From NCBI GenBank assembly GCA_036365515.1, contig CM070875.1, positions 103,210,628 to 103,274,627 of the forward strand: DNA of 64,000 nt, read 5' to 3'. The notes below the pieces were generated by a model that saw only the letters and a program-made list of their open reading frames with translations, had not been told where the DNA came from and did not search any database. Numbering within the stretch: the first letter of the stretch is position 1; each line of letters begins with the position of its first letter. The translations under genes were made by a program, and so were the position numbers. Positions 1-8,639 of this stretch are shown here, piece by piece. The DNA comes from Torymus aiolomorphi (lineage: Eukaryota; Arthropoda; Insecta; Hymenoptera; Torymidae).

Positions 1-1823
1 AAATGCACGAGTATATTTGCTATTGTTCCCCAAAAGGCTCCTAAGAGTTTAATGCTTGCTCCGTAAATTGAGTAAAGCGTATATCCGTGTATTATCGTAT
101 TTATTACGTATTTGCATGAGTTGAAAATAAATATTATTGCCATAATGGCTGCGCTTGCCGAACCGAAAGTGATAAAATAATACCATATTTTGGTGGCGGC
201 TCTTTCAGTGAATTTGTTAAGGCTATCCTCACTCAAAAACCCGAGTAGATCTAGGCTAGGATCGGCTACCGCGTGTCCTGTTGCTCCGCGCGCTATTTGA
301 TTGAGCACCGCTGGCTTATCCGCGGGGAACATCATAGCATTCCGGTAGCCTTCGAGATCGGCTTCTGAATATATACCGCTCTCGACTAACTCGCCTGGCT
401 CCTGGTATTGCCATGTAGGTTTGTTTAATGGCTGTAGTATTTGAGGAGCATCGGTTTTTGACGGATGTGGGTTTAATTGATACCATTTGTTATCTATTTC
501 GAACACTGTTGGAAGTATTCGGCTGCAATCGCGTTCCGTACCGTGAGTCGTGAGAACGCGTGACTTTGTTGTCAGAAAGTACGATTGATTGTTGTATGAG
601 ACGAGCAACTCCACGAAATAAGAGTTGTTCGTGTTTCTCAGTTTTACGTTAACGACCGAGCATTTAACTAGGTGTGCTACGTCGGCGGCGAACACAGCCA
701 TATAGCCCGGTTCTTTCATGATAGTAAATGCAAATTCATCGGGATTGACCGATGATTGAGACAGAGAATTTTTAATTACTTGTTGCTCCAAAATACAGCG
801 ATGCGTTATGATGTCTTTGTATAGCGATGTTATCTCATTTTTGAAGTGATTCGCGATATACATTATATTTGTGTTGAAGTATGCTGTGAGCATAACGTCT
901 TTCGCGCCTACTTTGTAATTTTTCGTAGGGAATGGATTGTTAGCCGTGGTCTCATAAATAAAAATCTGTTTTTGTTCGGTCGTTTTTAAAATTATTCCGC
1001 ATAGCGTTTTACTACCGTGATCCGCAAAAGCAAATTTCTTTCCGTCGGTAGCATTTGAAAAATAAACTGTCGCGGTATCGAGTTCTTCGTCTCGAGTTTT
1101 AACTGCATGTCCCTCGTAAATAATTGCGTATGTATCTAGTTCGCACATGCCGCGTGAGGTTTTATCCCAAAATATAAACGCTTCCGTTGTGTCGCGACAA
1201 GTTTCCTTTTCGTAATCGCAATTTACTCCGGAAGGAAGTAAGAGAATGTTTGCGGGTAATTTCAAAGTGGCTTCACCTTTCGTGTAATAAATTTCGAGTT
1301 CGGCGGTTACTATCATATTTTCTTTATCCCGATAGATTCCTCCTTTGCAGTAAGAATTGTGTTCTATGATCCCGATTATTTTAATTGTTCTAAAATTTGT
1401 CTGTTCCGAGACAAGATCTTCGATTATTGTATCACCGATTTTTATTCGATTTGTGGTTATTAGAGAGTCACACATCTCTCGCGTTAGTTGGAGGTACCGT
1501 GTCTCGTCTGGGATAGGAGAAAGGGATACATGAGAATGCATACCGCAATAACGAGCCCTGCGGGTCGATTTTACTTTACATTCTTTTATAGGGACTTCCG
1601 AGTGCTCTAATTTTTGGATGATTTGAATAAAAGTGTCTTCGCGTTTTATCCTAATCGTCTCGAAATCGCACTCACCCACTCTTCTCAGCGAGATGGTCGT
1701 GACGTTTGGTGCGTTTGATGAGCTGCAGTCATATCCGGTTAGCGAGTGGACCGATGATAAGAGTGTTGCGAAGATCAGCAGAAGATTCCGAAGATCTCTG
1801 GTTGTTGGGTGTGTCGTCCTCAT
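1..1823 (-). CDS. env: Envelope-like glycoprotein of the Gypsy-like element (3' end outside window)
   Basis: One frame is open from an ATG at 1823 to the window edge, about 607 codons. It begins with a hydrophobic signal peptide (about residues 10-26) followed by a Tyr-Asp-Cys start of the ectodomain. Many cysteines, N-glycosylation sites and a CGMHSH motif near residue 100 follow. A hydrophobic membrane segment lies near positions 90-180, with more hydrophobic residues up to the edge. It starts 26 bases after the pol stop, as in env-bearing Gypsy elements where env is made from a spliced RNA. The family role is membrane fusion. The motifs remind me of glycoproteins that arthropod retroelements took from negative-strand RNA viruses (chuvirus type), but that is recall rather than alignment. 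No stop or frameshift is seen. Confidence 0.75.
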   Translation of the reverse strand, partial: MRTTHPTTRDLRNLLLIFATLLSSVHSLTGYDCSSSNAPNVTTISLRRVGECDFETIRIKREDTFIQIIQKLEHSEVPIKECKVKSTRRARYCGMHSHVSLSPIPDETRYLQLTREMCDSLITTNRIKIGDTIIEDLVSEQTNFRTIKIIGIIEHNSYCKGGIYRDKENMIVTAELEIYYTKGEATLKLPANILLLPSGVNCDYEKETCRDTTEAFIFWDKTSRGMCELDTYAIIYEGHAVKTRDEELDTATVYFSNATDGKKFAFADHGSKTLCGIILKTTEQKQIFIYETTANNPFPTKNYKVGAKDVMLTAYFNTNIMYIANHFKNEITSLYKDIITHRCILEQQVIKNSLSQSSVNPDEFAFTIMKEPGYMAVFAADVAHLVKCSVVNVKLRNTNNSYFVELLVSYNNQSYFLTTKSRVLTTHGTERDCSRILPTVFEIDNKWYQLNPHPSKTDAPQILQPLNKPTWQYQEPGELVESGIYSEADLEGYRNAMMFPADKPAVLNQIARGATGHAVADPSLDLLGFLSEDSLNKFTERAATKIWYYFITFGSASAAIMAIIFIFNSCKYVINTIIHGYTLYSIYGASIKLLGAFWGTIANILVH

Positions 1824-1849
1824 TGTGGTTTCCTGAAAAAGGCGTGTTC

Positions 1850-4800
1850 TTAATCAATACTCGCCTCTTGCATGTCGAGACCTGTTGGTCGCAATTTATT
1901 CGTGTGTACGACACGAGTTTTATTTTTATAAGTTATTTCTACGTTACAATTGTCGTCGAAGATTTTTATGATCGTGTGAGGACCGGTATACTCTGAATCG
2001 AATGGTCCCTTTTTGGGTTCTTGCAAAAGGAGAACCTTGTCTCCGACTTCGAACTTACAAGGGTTGTTTCGTTTGTCGTAATATTCCTTAGATTTGGCTT
2101 TGGCCCTTTTTAAATTTTCATGTGCCAAAAATTGCGTTTTATTAATTCGCTGTTTTAATTCTAATAAATATTCGAAGTAAGATTCGTTGCTCTCGGGCGG
2201 CAATGGTCTATCTATAGGGGTGCGGGCTATGTTTCCGAACACGCATTCGTATGGAGTTAATCGAGTGCCCTCGTGTACGCTTGTATTATACGCAAAAGTC
2301 GCGCAATTTAACCATTCATCCCATAATTGCTCATTCTTAACATGGCATTTAAAGTATTCCTTCAAGACATGATGCATTCTCTCGATTGATCCGTTACTCT
2401 GGGGGCGGTAAGCAGTAGTTGTACATTTCGTGGTTCTACATAATTTTGCTATGTTTTTCATTAAGCTGGAAGTGAAGTTTACACCCTGATCAGTTAACAG
2501 AATTCGCGGCGATCCGTATACGCAAACGAATTCATTCAAAAATGCTGTCGCGATTTGAATCGAGTCTGTCTTTTTTAGAGGTACTGCAATGACGTATTTT
2601 GTTAATAGGCACTGCATTGTCAATATATGGGAATTCTTATTTTTCGTTAAAGGCAAAGGACCAACAATATCCATAGAGATTTTCTCAAAAGCCTGGCCCG
2701 GAGTATCCGTGAGGATCATTGGTTGATGTATTTTTCTCCTTACCAATTTACTGCGTTGACAAACTTCACAGCGGCCTATGTGTAGTTGGATGTCCTTCTT
2801 TAACGTAGGCCAGTAGTACTCTTGGCGAATACGGTGATAGGTTTTGTTCACACCTTTGTGACCGTTTACTGGATGTGAGTGGTTTTGGGAAATGATCCTT
2901 TTTCTTTCCTCCTCGTTTTCAGGAGTTTTCACTAATCCTTTACACAATAATATTTTTGTCCTTACGTGAGAAAGCACACCTTTTAATCGATGTGTGAACA
3001 CGCGAACCGAGAAATCATCAATCGAATGTGTAATTGAGGCTCGTATTGTTTTAGGATTCTTTTCGTTGAGGACTTTGGCTAAATTTTCAAACGCGAAAAT
3101 AAGTAAGTCCTCGTCAACACGCGAGTGTCTATCAGTTTTGAGCGTAACCGCGATGTAAAGTTTTCGCGAGACTAAGAAGGTCTTGACAGAACCGGGGTCC
3201 GGGCTACACTGAAGAGGTAGGCCGTCGCGCTCGGCTATTTCAACTGCGCCGGAGCACAGCGGTTGGTTGTCGCCTGTCACGAAATAAAGCACATTATCTT
3301 TATGTGTAAAAAGGCTATCTCTTATTTCGATAACATTCTCGCCGGGTTCGCGCACATTGTGGTCATATGGCACGCTCGGGGTGTCAATTATATCAGAGGC
3401 GAGAGTTGATGGGTTATTATTATAACTGTGAAGCGACGAAATGTCGTTATCGCTTTGTTCGTCATCGTCGTCGGCGTGACTTTCATCCGTATCGTTATTT
3501 ATATTAACGTTCGGGGAATGTTTATCCTGTTTACTAGTAGATGGAATTTCTTCGTTCGGGATTTCGGCGATAATGGGACCGCTACGCGCTTGTGGCGTAT
3601 AAGTTTCATCTGAACTAGTAGACGTTATGAAAATACGGTCATTCTCGATGTTTGACGGATTCCTTGACAATGCATTCGCCACGAAATTCGTCTTTCCCTC
3701 TTTATAGACGACGTCGTAATCAAATTCGCTCAGTTTGAAATAAAATCGTTTGAGACGGGATGTCGGATCTTTAACGTTATGTACCCAAACGAGGGGTTTA
3801 TGGTCGGTATAGAAGGTAAATTTCCTTCCGTAGAGACAGTATCTAAATTGAAACGCGGCTGCTACCATTGCCAAAAGTTCTTTCTCAATGGTCGAGTAAT
3901 TAATTTCAGCATTTTTTAGATGTCTCGAAAAATATGCCACGGGTAAATCGTGACTCTTTGTTTCCATTAAATAAATTTGACTAAGTACCGCGCCTATTGC
4001 GTAAAATGAAGCGTCACACGTTACAAGGAAAGGTTTAGAAAAGTCGGGATATTTTAGCAAAGGTGCATTGGTAAGGCTTTTTATTAGATAATCGAGTGCT
4101 CCCTGTTGTGGTTCTTTCCAATAAAATACAGTTTCTTTCCTCAACAGCGTAGATAGTGCCTTTGTTTCCTTCGCGTAAAAAGGTATAAATTTCCTGTAAT
4201 AATTTGCTAAACCTAAGAGTTGTCTGATATTTTTCTGGTTTTTGGGAACCGGAAAATTCGTTAGTGCGACTACTTTACGCGGGTCTGGCAGGACTCCTGT
4301 TGGCGTGATTACATGGCCTAAATATGCTACCTCTTTCTTATAGAATTCACACTTATCCGGTTGCAGGCGCATGCCGGCGTTTCGGAGTCTTTCCGCAACT
4401 TTATTGAATTTCGCGTCATGTTCCTCGATGGTTTTAGCAAATATGATACAATCATCTACATAAATGAAAACCTCCCGCGCTTGTAATCCGCGGAACAGGG
4501 AGTCCATCTGACGCTGAAATGTCGCTGGTGAATTCTTTAAACCGAAAGGCATTCGAGTGAAGTGATAGTGACCGTAAGGAGTTGAGAAAGCAGTTTTCGG
4601 CTTGTCCTCGTTTCGCATGGGGATCTGATGGAAACCTGACGCGAGATCGAGGATACTAAAGTATTCTGCTCCTCCTAATTGGTCTATAATTTCGTTAATG
4701 TTAGGAATCGGGTACGCGTCACTAATTGTTTTTTTGTTTAATTCGCGATAATCGATTACCGGTCGCCATCTTTTATTTCCTAAGCTATCTGGTTTTTTCG

Positions 4801-4900
4801 GAACAATCCAAAGCGGACTGTTATATGGCGAATCAGAAGGTTCGATAATGCCTTCTCGAAGCATTTTCCCTACTTGTCTTTCTATTTCGTCTTTTAGCAT
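1850..4900 (-). CDS. pol: Pol: reverse transcriptase, RNase H and integrase
   Basis: This open frame of 1016 codons copies RNA to DNA and integrates it. Reverse transcriptase occupies about residues 1-200, with LDLASGFHQI near 85 and the catalytic YVDD at 147-150. RNase H follows, with CDASFYAIGAVLSQ and TDHKPL. A Ser/Asp-rich spacer (about 420-530) precedes integrase, which has the zinc-binding HHCC block (GHKG ... CEVCQRSK) and the DDE core (SMDIVGPL, TDQGVNF, RPQSNGSIERMHH). The C-terminus has a GPY/F-like module (YTGPHTI). The listed ATG is internal: the same frame opens upstream, and the true N-terminal part lies in the next frame because of a one-base indel near 4931-4935. Confidence 0.93.
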   Translation of the reverse strand: MLKDEIERQVGKMLREGIIEPSDSPYNSPLWIVPKKPDSLGNKRWRPVIDYRELNKKTISDAYPIPNINEIIDQLGGAEYFSILDLASGFHQIPMRNEDKPKTAFSTPYGHYHFTRMPFGLKNSPATFQRQMDSLFRGLQAREVFIYVDDCIIFAKTIEEHDAKFNKVAERLRNAGMRLQPDKCEFYKKEVAYLGHVITPTGVLPDPRKVVALTNFPVPKNQKNIRQLLGLANYYRKFIPFYAKETKALSTLLRKETVFYWKEPQQGALDYLIKSLTNAPLLKYPDFSKPFLVTCDASFYAIGAVLSQIYLMETKSHDLPVAYFSRHLKNAEINYSTIEKELLAMVAAAFQFRYCLYGRKFTFYTDHKPLVWVHNVKDPTSRLKRFYFKLSEFDYDVVYKEGKTNFVANALSRNPSNIENDRIFITSTSSDETYTPQARSGPIIAEIPNEEIPSTSKQDKHSPNVNINNDTDESHADDDDEQSDNDISSLHSYNNNPSTLASDIIDTPSVPYDHNVREPGENVIEIRDSLFTHKDNVLYFVTGDNQPLCSGAVEIAERDGLPLQCSPDPGSVKTFLVSRKLYIAVTLKTDRHSRVDEDLLIFAFENLAKVLNEKNPKTIRASITHSIDDFSVRVFTHRLKGVLSHVRTKILLCKGLVKTPENEEERKRIISQNHSHPVNGHKGVNKTYHRIRQEYYWPTLKKDIQLHIGRCEVCQRSKLVRRKIHQPMILTDTPGQAFEKISMDIVGPLPLTKNKNSHILTMQCLLTKYVIAVPLKKTDSIQIATAFLNEFVCVYGSPRILLTDQGVNFTSSLMKNIAKLCRTTKCTTTAYRPQSNGSIERMHHVLKEYFKCHVKNEQLWDEWLNCATFAYNTSVHEGTRLTPYECVFGNIARTPIDRPLPPESNESYFEYLLELKQRINKTQFLAHENLKRAKAKSKEYYDKRNNPCKFEVGDKVLLLQEPKKGPFDSEYTGPHTIIKIFDDNCNVEITYKNKTRVVHTNKLRPTGLDMQEASID

Positions 4901-4926
4901 CGGTGGGTACCTGTACTGTTTAACAT

Positions 4927-6075
4927 TTACAGGACGCTATCGGTGGTTACAATCCTATGTTCCGCCATATGCGTCGCATTTAACTTTTCACTCGGCAATT
5001 GAAATATATCCGCGTGTCGATCACACAAAGACTCTATTCTAGGGCGCATGTCTTCATCGCATTTGTCAATGTTTATTAGTTTTTTCACTAATTCGCTTCG
5101 CTCCTGTAAGTTCGAACTCGGGACTTCCTCTAGATTAAAAATGTTATAGGAGTCTAGCTCTGCTTCATCGTAAGCAAAGATGGTTTCCCTATCGAAATCG
5201 AGTCCTTCATCGAGACAGGCCAATATTGAATAAATATCGCGGTCGGTCGCGTCGTCGTGTTCCGAGGTAGAATATTCATCCGTGAATTGGTCCGTTGGGA
5301 TGTTTTGATCGTAAAAATCCGTTTTCTCGAATGAGTTAAAAAATGAACCAATACATGCTTCGTAATCGTCGGGGCACGATGGTCCCGAGTCCATTATTTG
5401 ATTTTTCATTTTTCGCGTGTCGCCCGTGCTGTTAGTTTCATTATTTATCACACTTTCGGCGCTGACGCTACTTGTTTGAATGGCACCGCTCGCGCTACTG
5501 TACTCATTAATCACGCTTCCGATGCTGCTATTATACTCGCGGTCTTGTTTATTTTTGATGGCCTCGCTCGCGCTGCTATAATCGTTAAGAATCACGTCGT
5601 TGATGCTGCTAGTGGGCTCATTGTCCCTTTTATTAAAAATGGCATCAACTTCGCTACTGCGATTAGGAAAAATCACGCTCGCGGGGCTGCTAATTGACTC
5701 GCGATCATATTTATTTTTAATGGCATCGGTCGCGCTACTGTAGTTATCAAAAATCACGTTCGCCATGCTGCTAGTAGACTTTATGTCATGTTTGTTGCAA
5801 ATCGCGTGCTCGACATTGCATAAGGCTCTCGCGTGATCGCGGTTGTCTCGCACGTTGTTTATTACCAGGCTCTGGTCGGAGCTGATTGTTTCCGGTATGT
5901 TTTCTATAACTACCGTTCTTTCGTAGATGACGCTTGGAGAGCTGTCTTTACTACTTAATATTATCGCGCAAGCATCTTCCTTCTGGCAGGAATCACTCGC
6001 GTTGTTTAGGACTATGTCTAGTCCGATCACGCTATTCGCGCTGCTAATATTTGAATCGAAGTTTTTGTTAGTCAC
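4927..6075 (-). CDS. pol: Pol N-terminal linker segment with internal tandem repeats
   Basis: This frame, open from about 6291, joins protease to reverse transcriptase. Its last 60 residues (LCDRHADIFQLP ... HRIVTTDS) are the usual lead-in to a Gypsy reverse transcriptase, which continues in another frame after a one-base indel near 4931-4935. The middle is Ser/Asn/Asp-rich and built from three to four copies of a 27-28-residue repeat (SSA.DAI.NK.D.E pattern) between about 5430 and 5830. The frame overlaps the protease frame over 6252-6291, so a second shift is needed. I cannot tell programmed frameshifting from mutation; the simplest reading is indel decay at one or both places. Confidence 0.75.
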   Translation of the reverse strand: MTNKNFDSNISSANSVIGLDIVLNNASDSCQKEDACAIILSSKDSSPSVIYERTVVIENIPETISSDQSLVINNVRDNRDHARALCNVEHAICNKHDIKSTSSMANVIFDNYSSATDAIKNKYDRESISSPASVIFPNRSSEVDAIFNKRDNEPTSSINDVILNDYSSASEAIKNKQDREYNSSIGSVINEYSSASGAIQTSSVSAESVINNETNSTGDTRKMKNQIMDSGPSCPDDYEACIGSFFNSFEKTDFYDQNIPTDQFTDEYSTSEHDDATDRDIYSILACLDEGLDFDRETIFAYDEAELDSYNIFNLEEVPSSNLQERSELVKKLINIDKCDEDMRPRIESLCDRHADIFQLPSEKLNATHMAEHRIVTTDSVL

Positions 6076-6251
6076 ACTCGCGAGTTCGTCTTTTAAATAT
6101 GCGTTTATCGCGATAATTTTTGATAATTCTCGACTAACCTCGTCCGCATTAGTTTTTCGTTTTTTCGATTCATGATTTGTGGGTAAGGAGTTGTTTTCTG
6201 TCTCCTTGATAGTGTTATCTTTTTCCTCCGTTTCATTCGCGCTGCTATGTA

Positions 6252-6926
6252 TTACGGCGGAAATGAAACTTTCGATTTTACACTTTCTATACTATTTTTT
6301 TGAACAGTTTCCCCCTTTTCGACGTAATTCGCCACTACCGGGGTGAGTTTCGGAACTCTTATTTGAATGTCGTAATCATTCTCGTTTTTTAACGGGACAA
6401 AGATTTTTATGTCGTCCGCCGGAATGACATCTTTTCCTCCGATGTAGACGTTGGGATATATTTCCCTTTTTTCATTATATTTGACGCGGTGATGTTCGGG
6501 GACAATCATGTCCATCCATATTGTTTCGCGGGCCGGACATTGTACTGTTTGTTCCTCACCGATAGGGATTTGCGCGTCTTTCAAGATTAATTGGTCTCTT
6601 TTGAAATCGAGGACCATGTTGCTGCTACGGCAGAATTGCGCTCCTATAAGCAGGTCAGTTTTAATGGGGAATGTGTCCCGTACCACTACGAATTTTGCCT
6701 CCGCTTTCAAATCGTCCAAATATAAATAGGTGGTCCCTAGTGATGCTACTCGGCTGTCGGTAATCCCTACTAAATTTGGGCAGTAATTAAAGTTTATGGT
6801 TGTGTCGGGTTGTAAAGCCGAAATTTTTACCACATAGGGCTGCGCGCCCGTATCTATCATTACCTCGGCGTGGTTTCCTCGCAAATTACGGGACCTAAGG
6901 CTAATGACGGGGATGGCCCCTAGCAC
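6252..6926 (-). CDS. pol: Aspartic protease domain of pol
   Basis: The frame is open from about 7077, next to the gag stop, and 6926 is only its first plausible start codon. The catalytic DTGA sits in MIDTGAQPYVVK about 24 residues in, followed by the hydrophobic strands of a retropepsin (LLIGAQFC near residue 94). The role is cleavage of the Gag-Pol polyprotein. A run of seven T on the minus strand at 7090-7096, just before the gag stop, could be a slippery site. However, the minus-one frame it enters stops near 6915 and is not the protease frame, so the mechanism is unclear. Confidence 0.8.
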   Translation of the reverse strand: MLGAIPVISLRSRNLRGNHAEVMIDTGAQPYVVKISALQPDTTINFNYCPNLVGITDSRVASLGTTYLYLDDLKAEAKFVVVRDTFPIKTDLLIGAQFCRSSNMVLDFKRDQLILKDAQIPIGEEQTVQCPARETIWMDMIVPEHHRVKYNEKREIYPNVYIGGKDVIPADDIKIFVPLKNENDYDIQIRVPKLTPVVANYVEKGETVQKNSIESVKSKVSFPP

Positions 6927-7065
6927 GTTTATTGCTGTAATGCAAATTCTGTGTTCTCGGGGGACTCTAGGGTTTCCCCGGTTTCCAGATTGTTTACTGG
7001 ACGGGCCGCTTTCTCTTTCCTGGCGCCGTCCTTCACCGGGAGAGCTTGCTCGTTTCCCGTTGTTT

Positions 7066-8349
7066 TTACAGCTTCCTCTTTATTTTTGGAAAAAAACACG
7101 TGTCTATGGCATGTCCTTTTCTTTTACAATACGCGCATGTTTTCGATGGGTCGCGTTGGGGTCTATCTTCCCTATTCTGACCTGGCTGCGCGGAGTCTCC
7201 CTTTTTAATATTCTCTGTATTATTAATATTTTTAGTCCTGTCGTCGCGTTTATCATTGCCTCGCCTGAATTCTTTCCTATCCTCACGTTTCGTTACTTCG
7301 TTGCCGTGGTTTCGCGGGTCTCGATTAAGGAAATCCCCGTACATATTGTTCTTGCCGTATTTTTCCGAATCGATATTGATACGTTTTTCCGCTTGAATGG
7401 CTTCCTTAAATGCGGCATTTAACGTCTCGACGCGCTGATTTACATAAAGGCGGTAAAATGGCGGTAATGCCAAGAAAAATTCTGTTGTAACCTCCTTTTC
7501 TATCTTTTTTCGCTGCGACGGAACCAATTCATCAATGTCCTCATCGAGGCACGTGCAATCAATAATTGCCGTGTATATTTCGGAAACGCGATCAATAAAT
7601 TTTAGTACCGATTCGTTCTCTCCTTTCGCGAGAGTAGCAAGTTTTCCACGGTAGTAATTTCCGGAGTGTCTATTAGAAAATGTTTTTTTTAGATTCGAGA
7701 GGAAATCGTCGATTGTATCGAATTCGTCGTATTCTATAGCCACCGCGACATGGTCTTCTAATTTAAACTTCAATAGTCTCGTTATTTCTGATTGCGCGCG
7801 TATGGGGAACTGACTTTTGATTCTATTAACGGCGCGCACGAATTTGTACAGGTTTGTTCCGTCAAACCTGGGTATCATGGCAAGACTTTCTTTTATTATG
7901 GCATTCGATGGCATCATTGGTCCGTGCGTTGCGCGGGATCCTACGGAGGACACGGGACTCGCGGATCTTTCGCGAGAAGTTCTACGCGGGGTTTCGTTCG
8001 GCTGCGGGCGCTGTTGATTATTCGCATTTATCACGTTTGCTAGATTTCGCGTTCTTGCTTCTTTTTCGGCGTTCGCCCGTGCGATTGCTTCATTTGCTAA
8101 CCTTCTTTCCCGAATTTCTGTAGATAATCTCTCCTCTAGTTGCATACGATGCGCTCGCTCCTCGTTTAATAGTCTTTCCGCGTCTTCCGCGCGCGCGTGC
8201 ATCTGCTCATCGATAGCGTCATTGTCTTCGCGTTCGCGTAATTGCCTAAGTCTCGTTTCTAATTCTACTTCGCGCGCGTTCAGTCGTCGTTCTTTTAGTT
8301 CTAATTCCCTGAGACGCATCTCTGTTTCAGGATCTTGACTATGTGCCAT
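7066..8349 (-). CDS. gag: Gag capsid/nucleocapsid protein
   Basis: This 427-residue open frame starts at an ATG 290 bases after the LTR. Residues 1-120 are charged Glu/Arg coiled coil, the middle (about 150-340) is a capsid-like region (IPRFDGTNLYKFVRAVNRI onward), and the C-terminus is basic. A single CCHC zinc knuckle (CAYCKRKGHAIDTC) lies near residue 410. It would form the particle and bind element RNA. The frame has no breaks and ends just inside the open protease frame. Confidence 0.9.
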   Translation of the reverse strand: MAHSQDPETEMRLRELELKERRLNAREVELETRLRQLREREDNDAIDEQMHARAEDAERLLNEERAHRMQLEERLSTEIRERRLANEAIARANAEKEARTRNLANVINANNQQRPQPNETPRRTSRERSASPVSSVGSRATHGPMMPSNAIIKESLAMIPRFDGTNLYKFVRAVNRIKSQFPIRAQSEITRLLKFKLEDHVAVAIEYDEFDTIDDFLSNLKKTFSNRHSGNYYRGKLATLAKGENESVLKFIDRVSEIYTAIIDCTCLDEDIDELVPSQRKKIEKEVTTEFFLALPPFYRLYVNQRVETLNAAFKEAIQAEKRINIDSEKYGKNNMYGDFLNRDPRNHGNEVTKREDRKEFRRGNDKRDDRTKNINNTENIKKGDSAQPGQNREDRPQRDPSKTCAYCKRKGHAIDTCFFPKIKRKL

Positions 8350-8635
8350 TTTTAAGTTCTGTTTGAAGTTTTTCGATTTCTGCGGCGACTAAGCTTTTAA
8401 TTTTTAATATACTTTGGTATTCTGGTCTATCCCGGATTCCGTACCAATGTTTTAGTTTTAATACCGTTTTTCGCAAGTCTATCGTTTTCCTACTTTTGTC
8501 ATGTAAATTCCAGTTATCACTTCCAATTTCTAATTGAAATATTTCACGAGAGTTTTTCTTTTTCGCACTGATTTTTAAAATTATGTTCCCTAAGAAAATT
8601 GCCCTGCGCTGGGTAAAAATCAGCACCGCTGTCAC
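8339..8635 (-). other. Open leader frame between primer site and gag
   Basis: A 98-codon frame without a usable ATG fills the leader from the primer site to gag and ends across the gag ATG (11-base overlap, different frame). Its second half reads like protein (LRKTVLKLKHWYGIRDRPEYQ). It may be a remnant of a longer gag-like frame or chance; I assign no function. Confidence 0.3.
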
Positions 8636-8637
8636 CA
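8622..8637 (-). other. Primer binding site
   Basis: On the minus strand the LTR end ACGTAACA is followed after two bases by TGGTGACAGCGGTGC. A TGG right after the LTR is the complement of a tRNA CCA end, as expected for tRNA priming. I cannot name the tRNA. Confidence 0.6.
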
Positions 8638-8639
8638 GT

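Noticed and set aside
5398..5697. 99-codon plus-strand frame
   Set aside because: Antisense to the repeated pol linker; its periodicity comes from that repeat.
6904..7422. 172-codon plus-strand frame
   Set aside because: Lies antisense to the protease-gag junction, which has clear retroelement motifs on the other strand.
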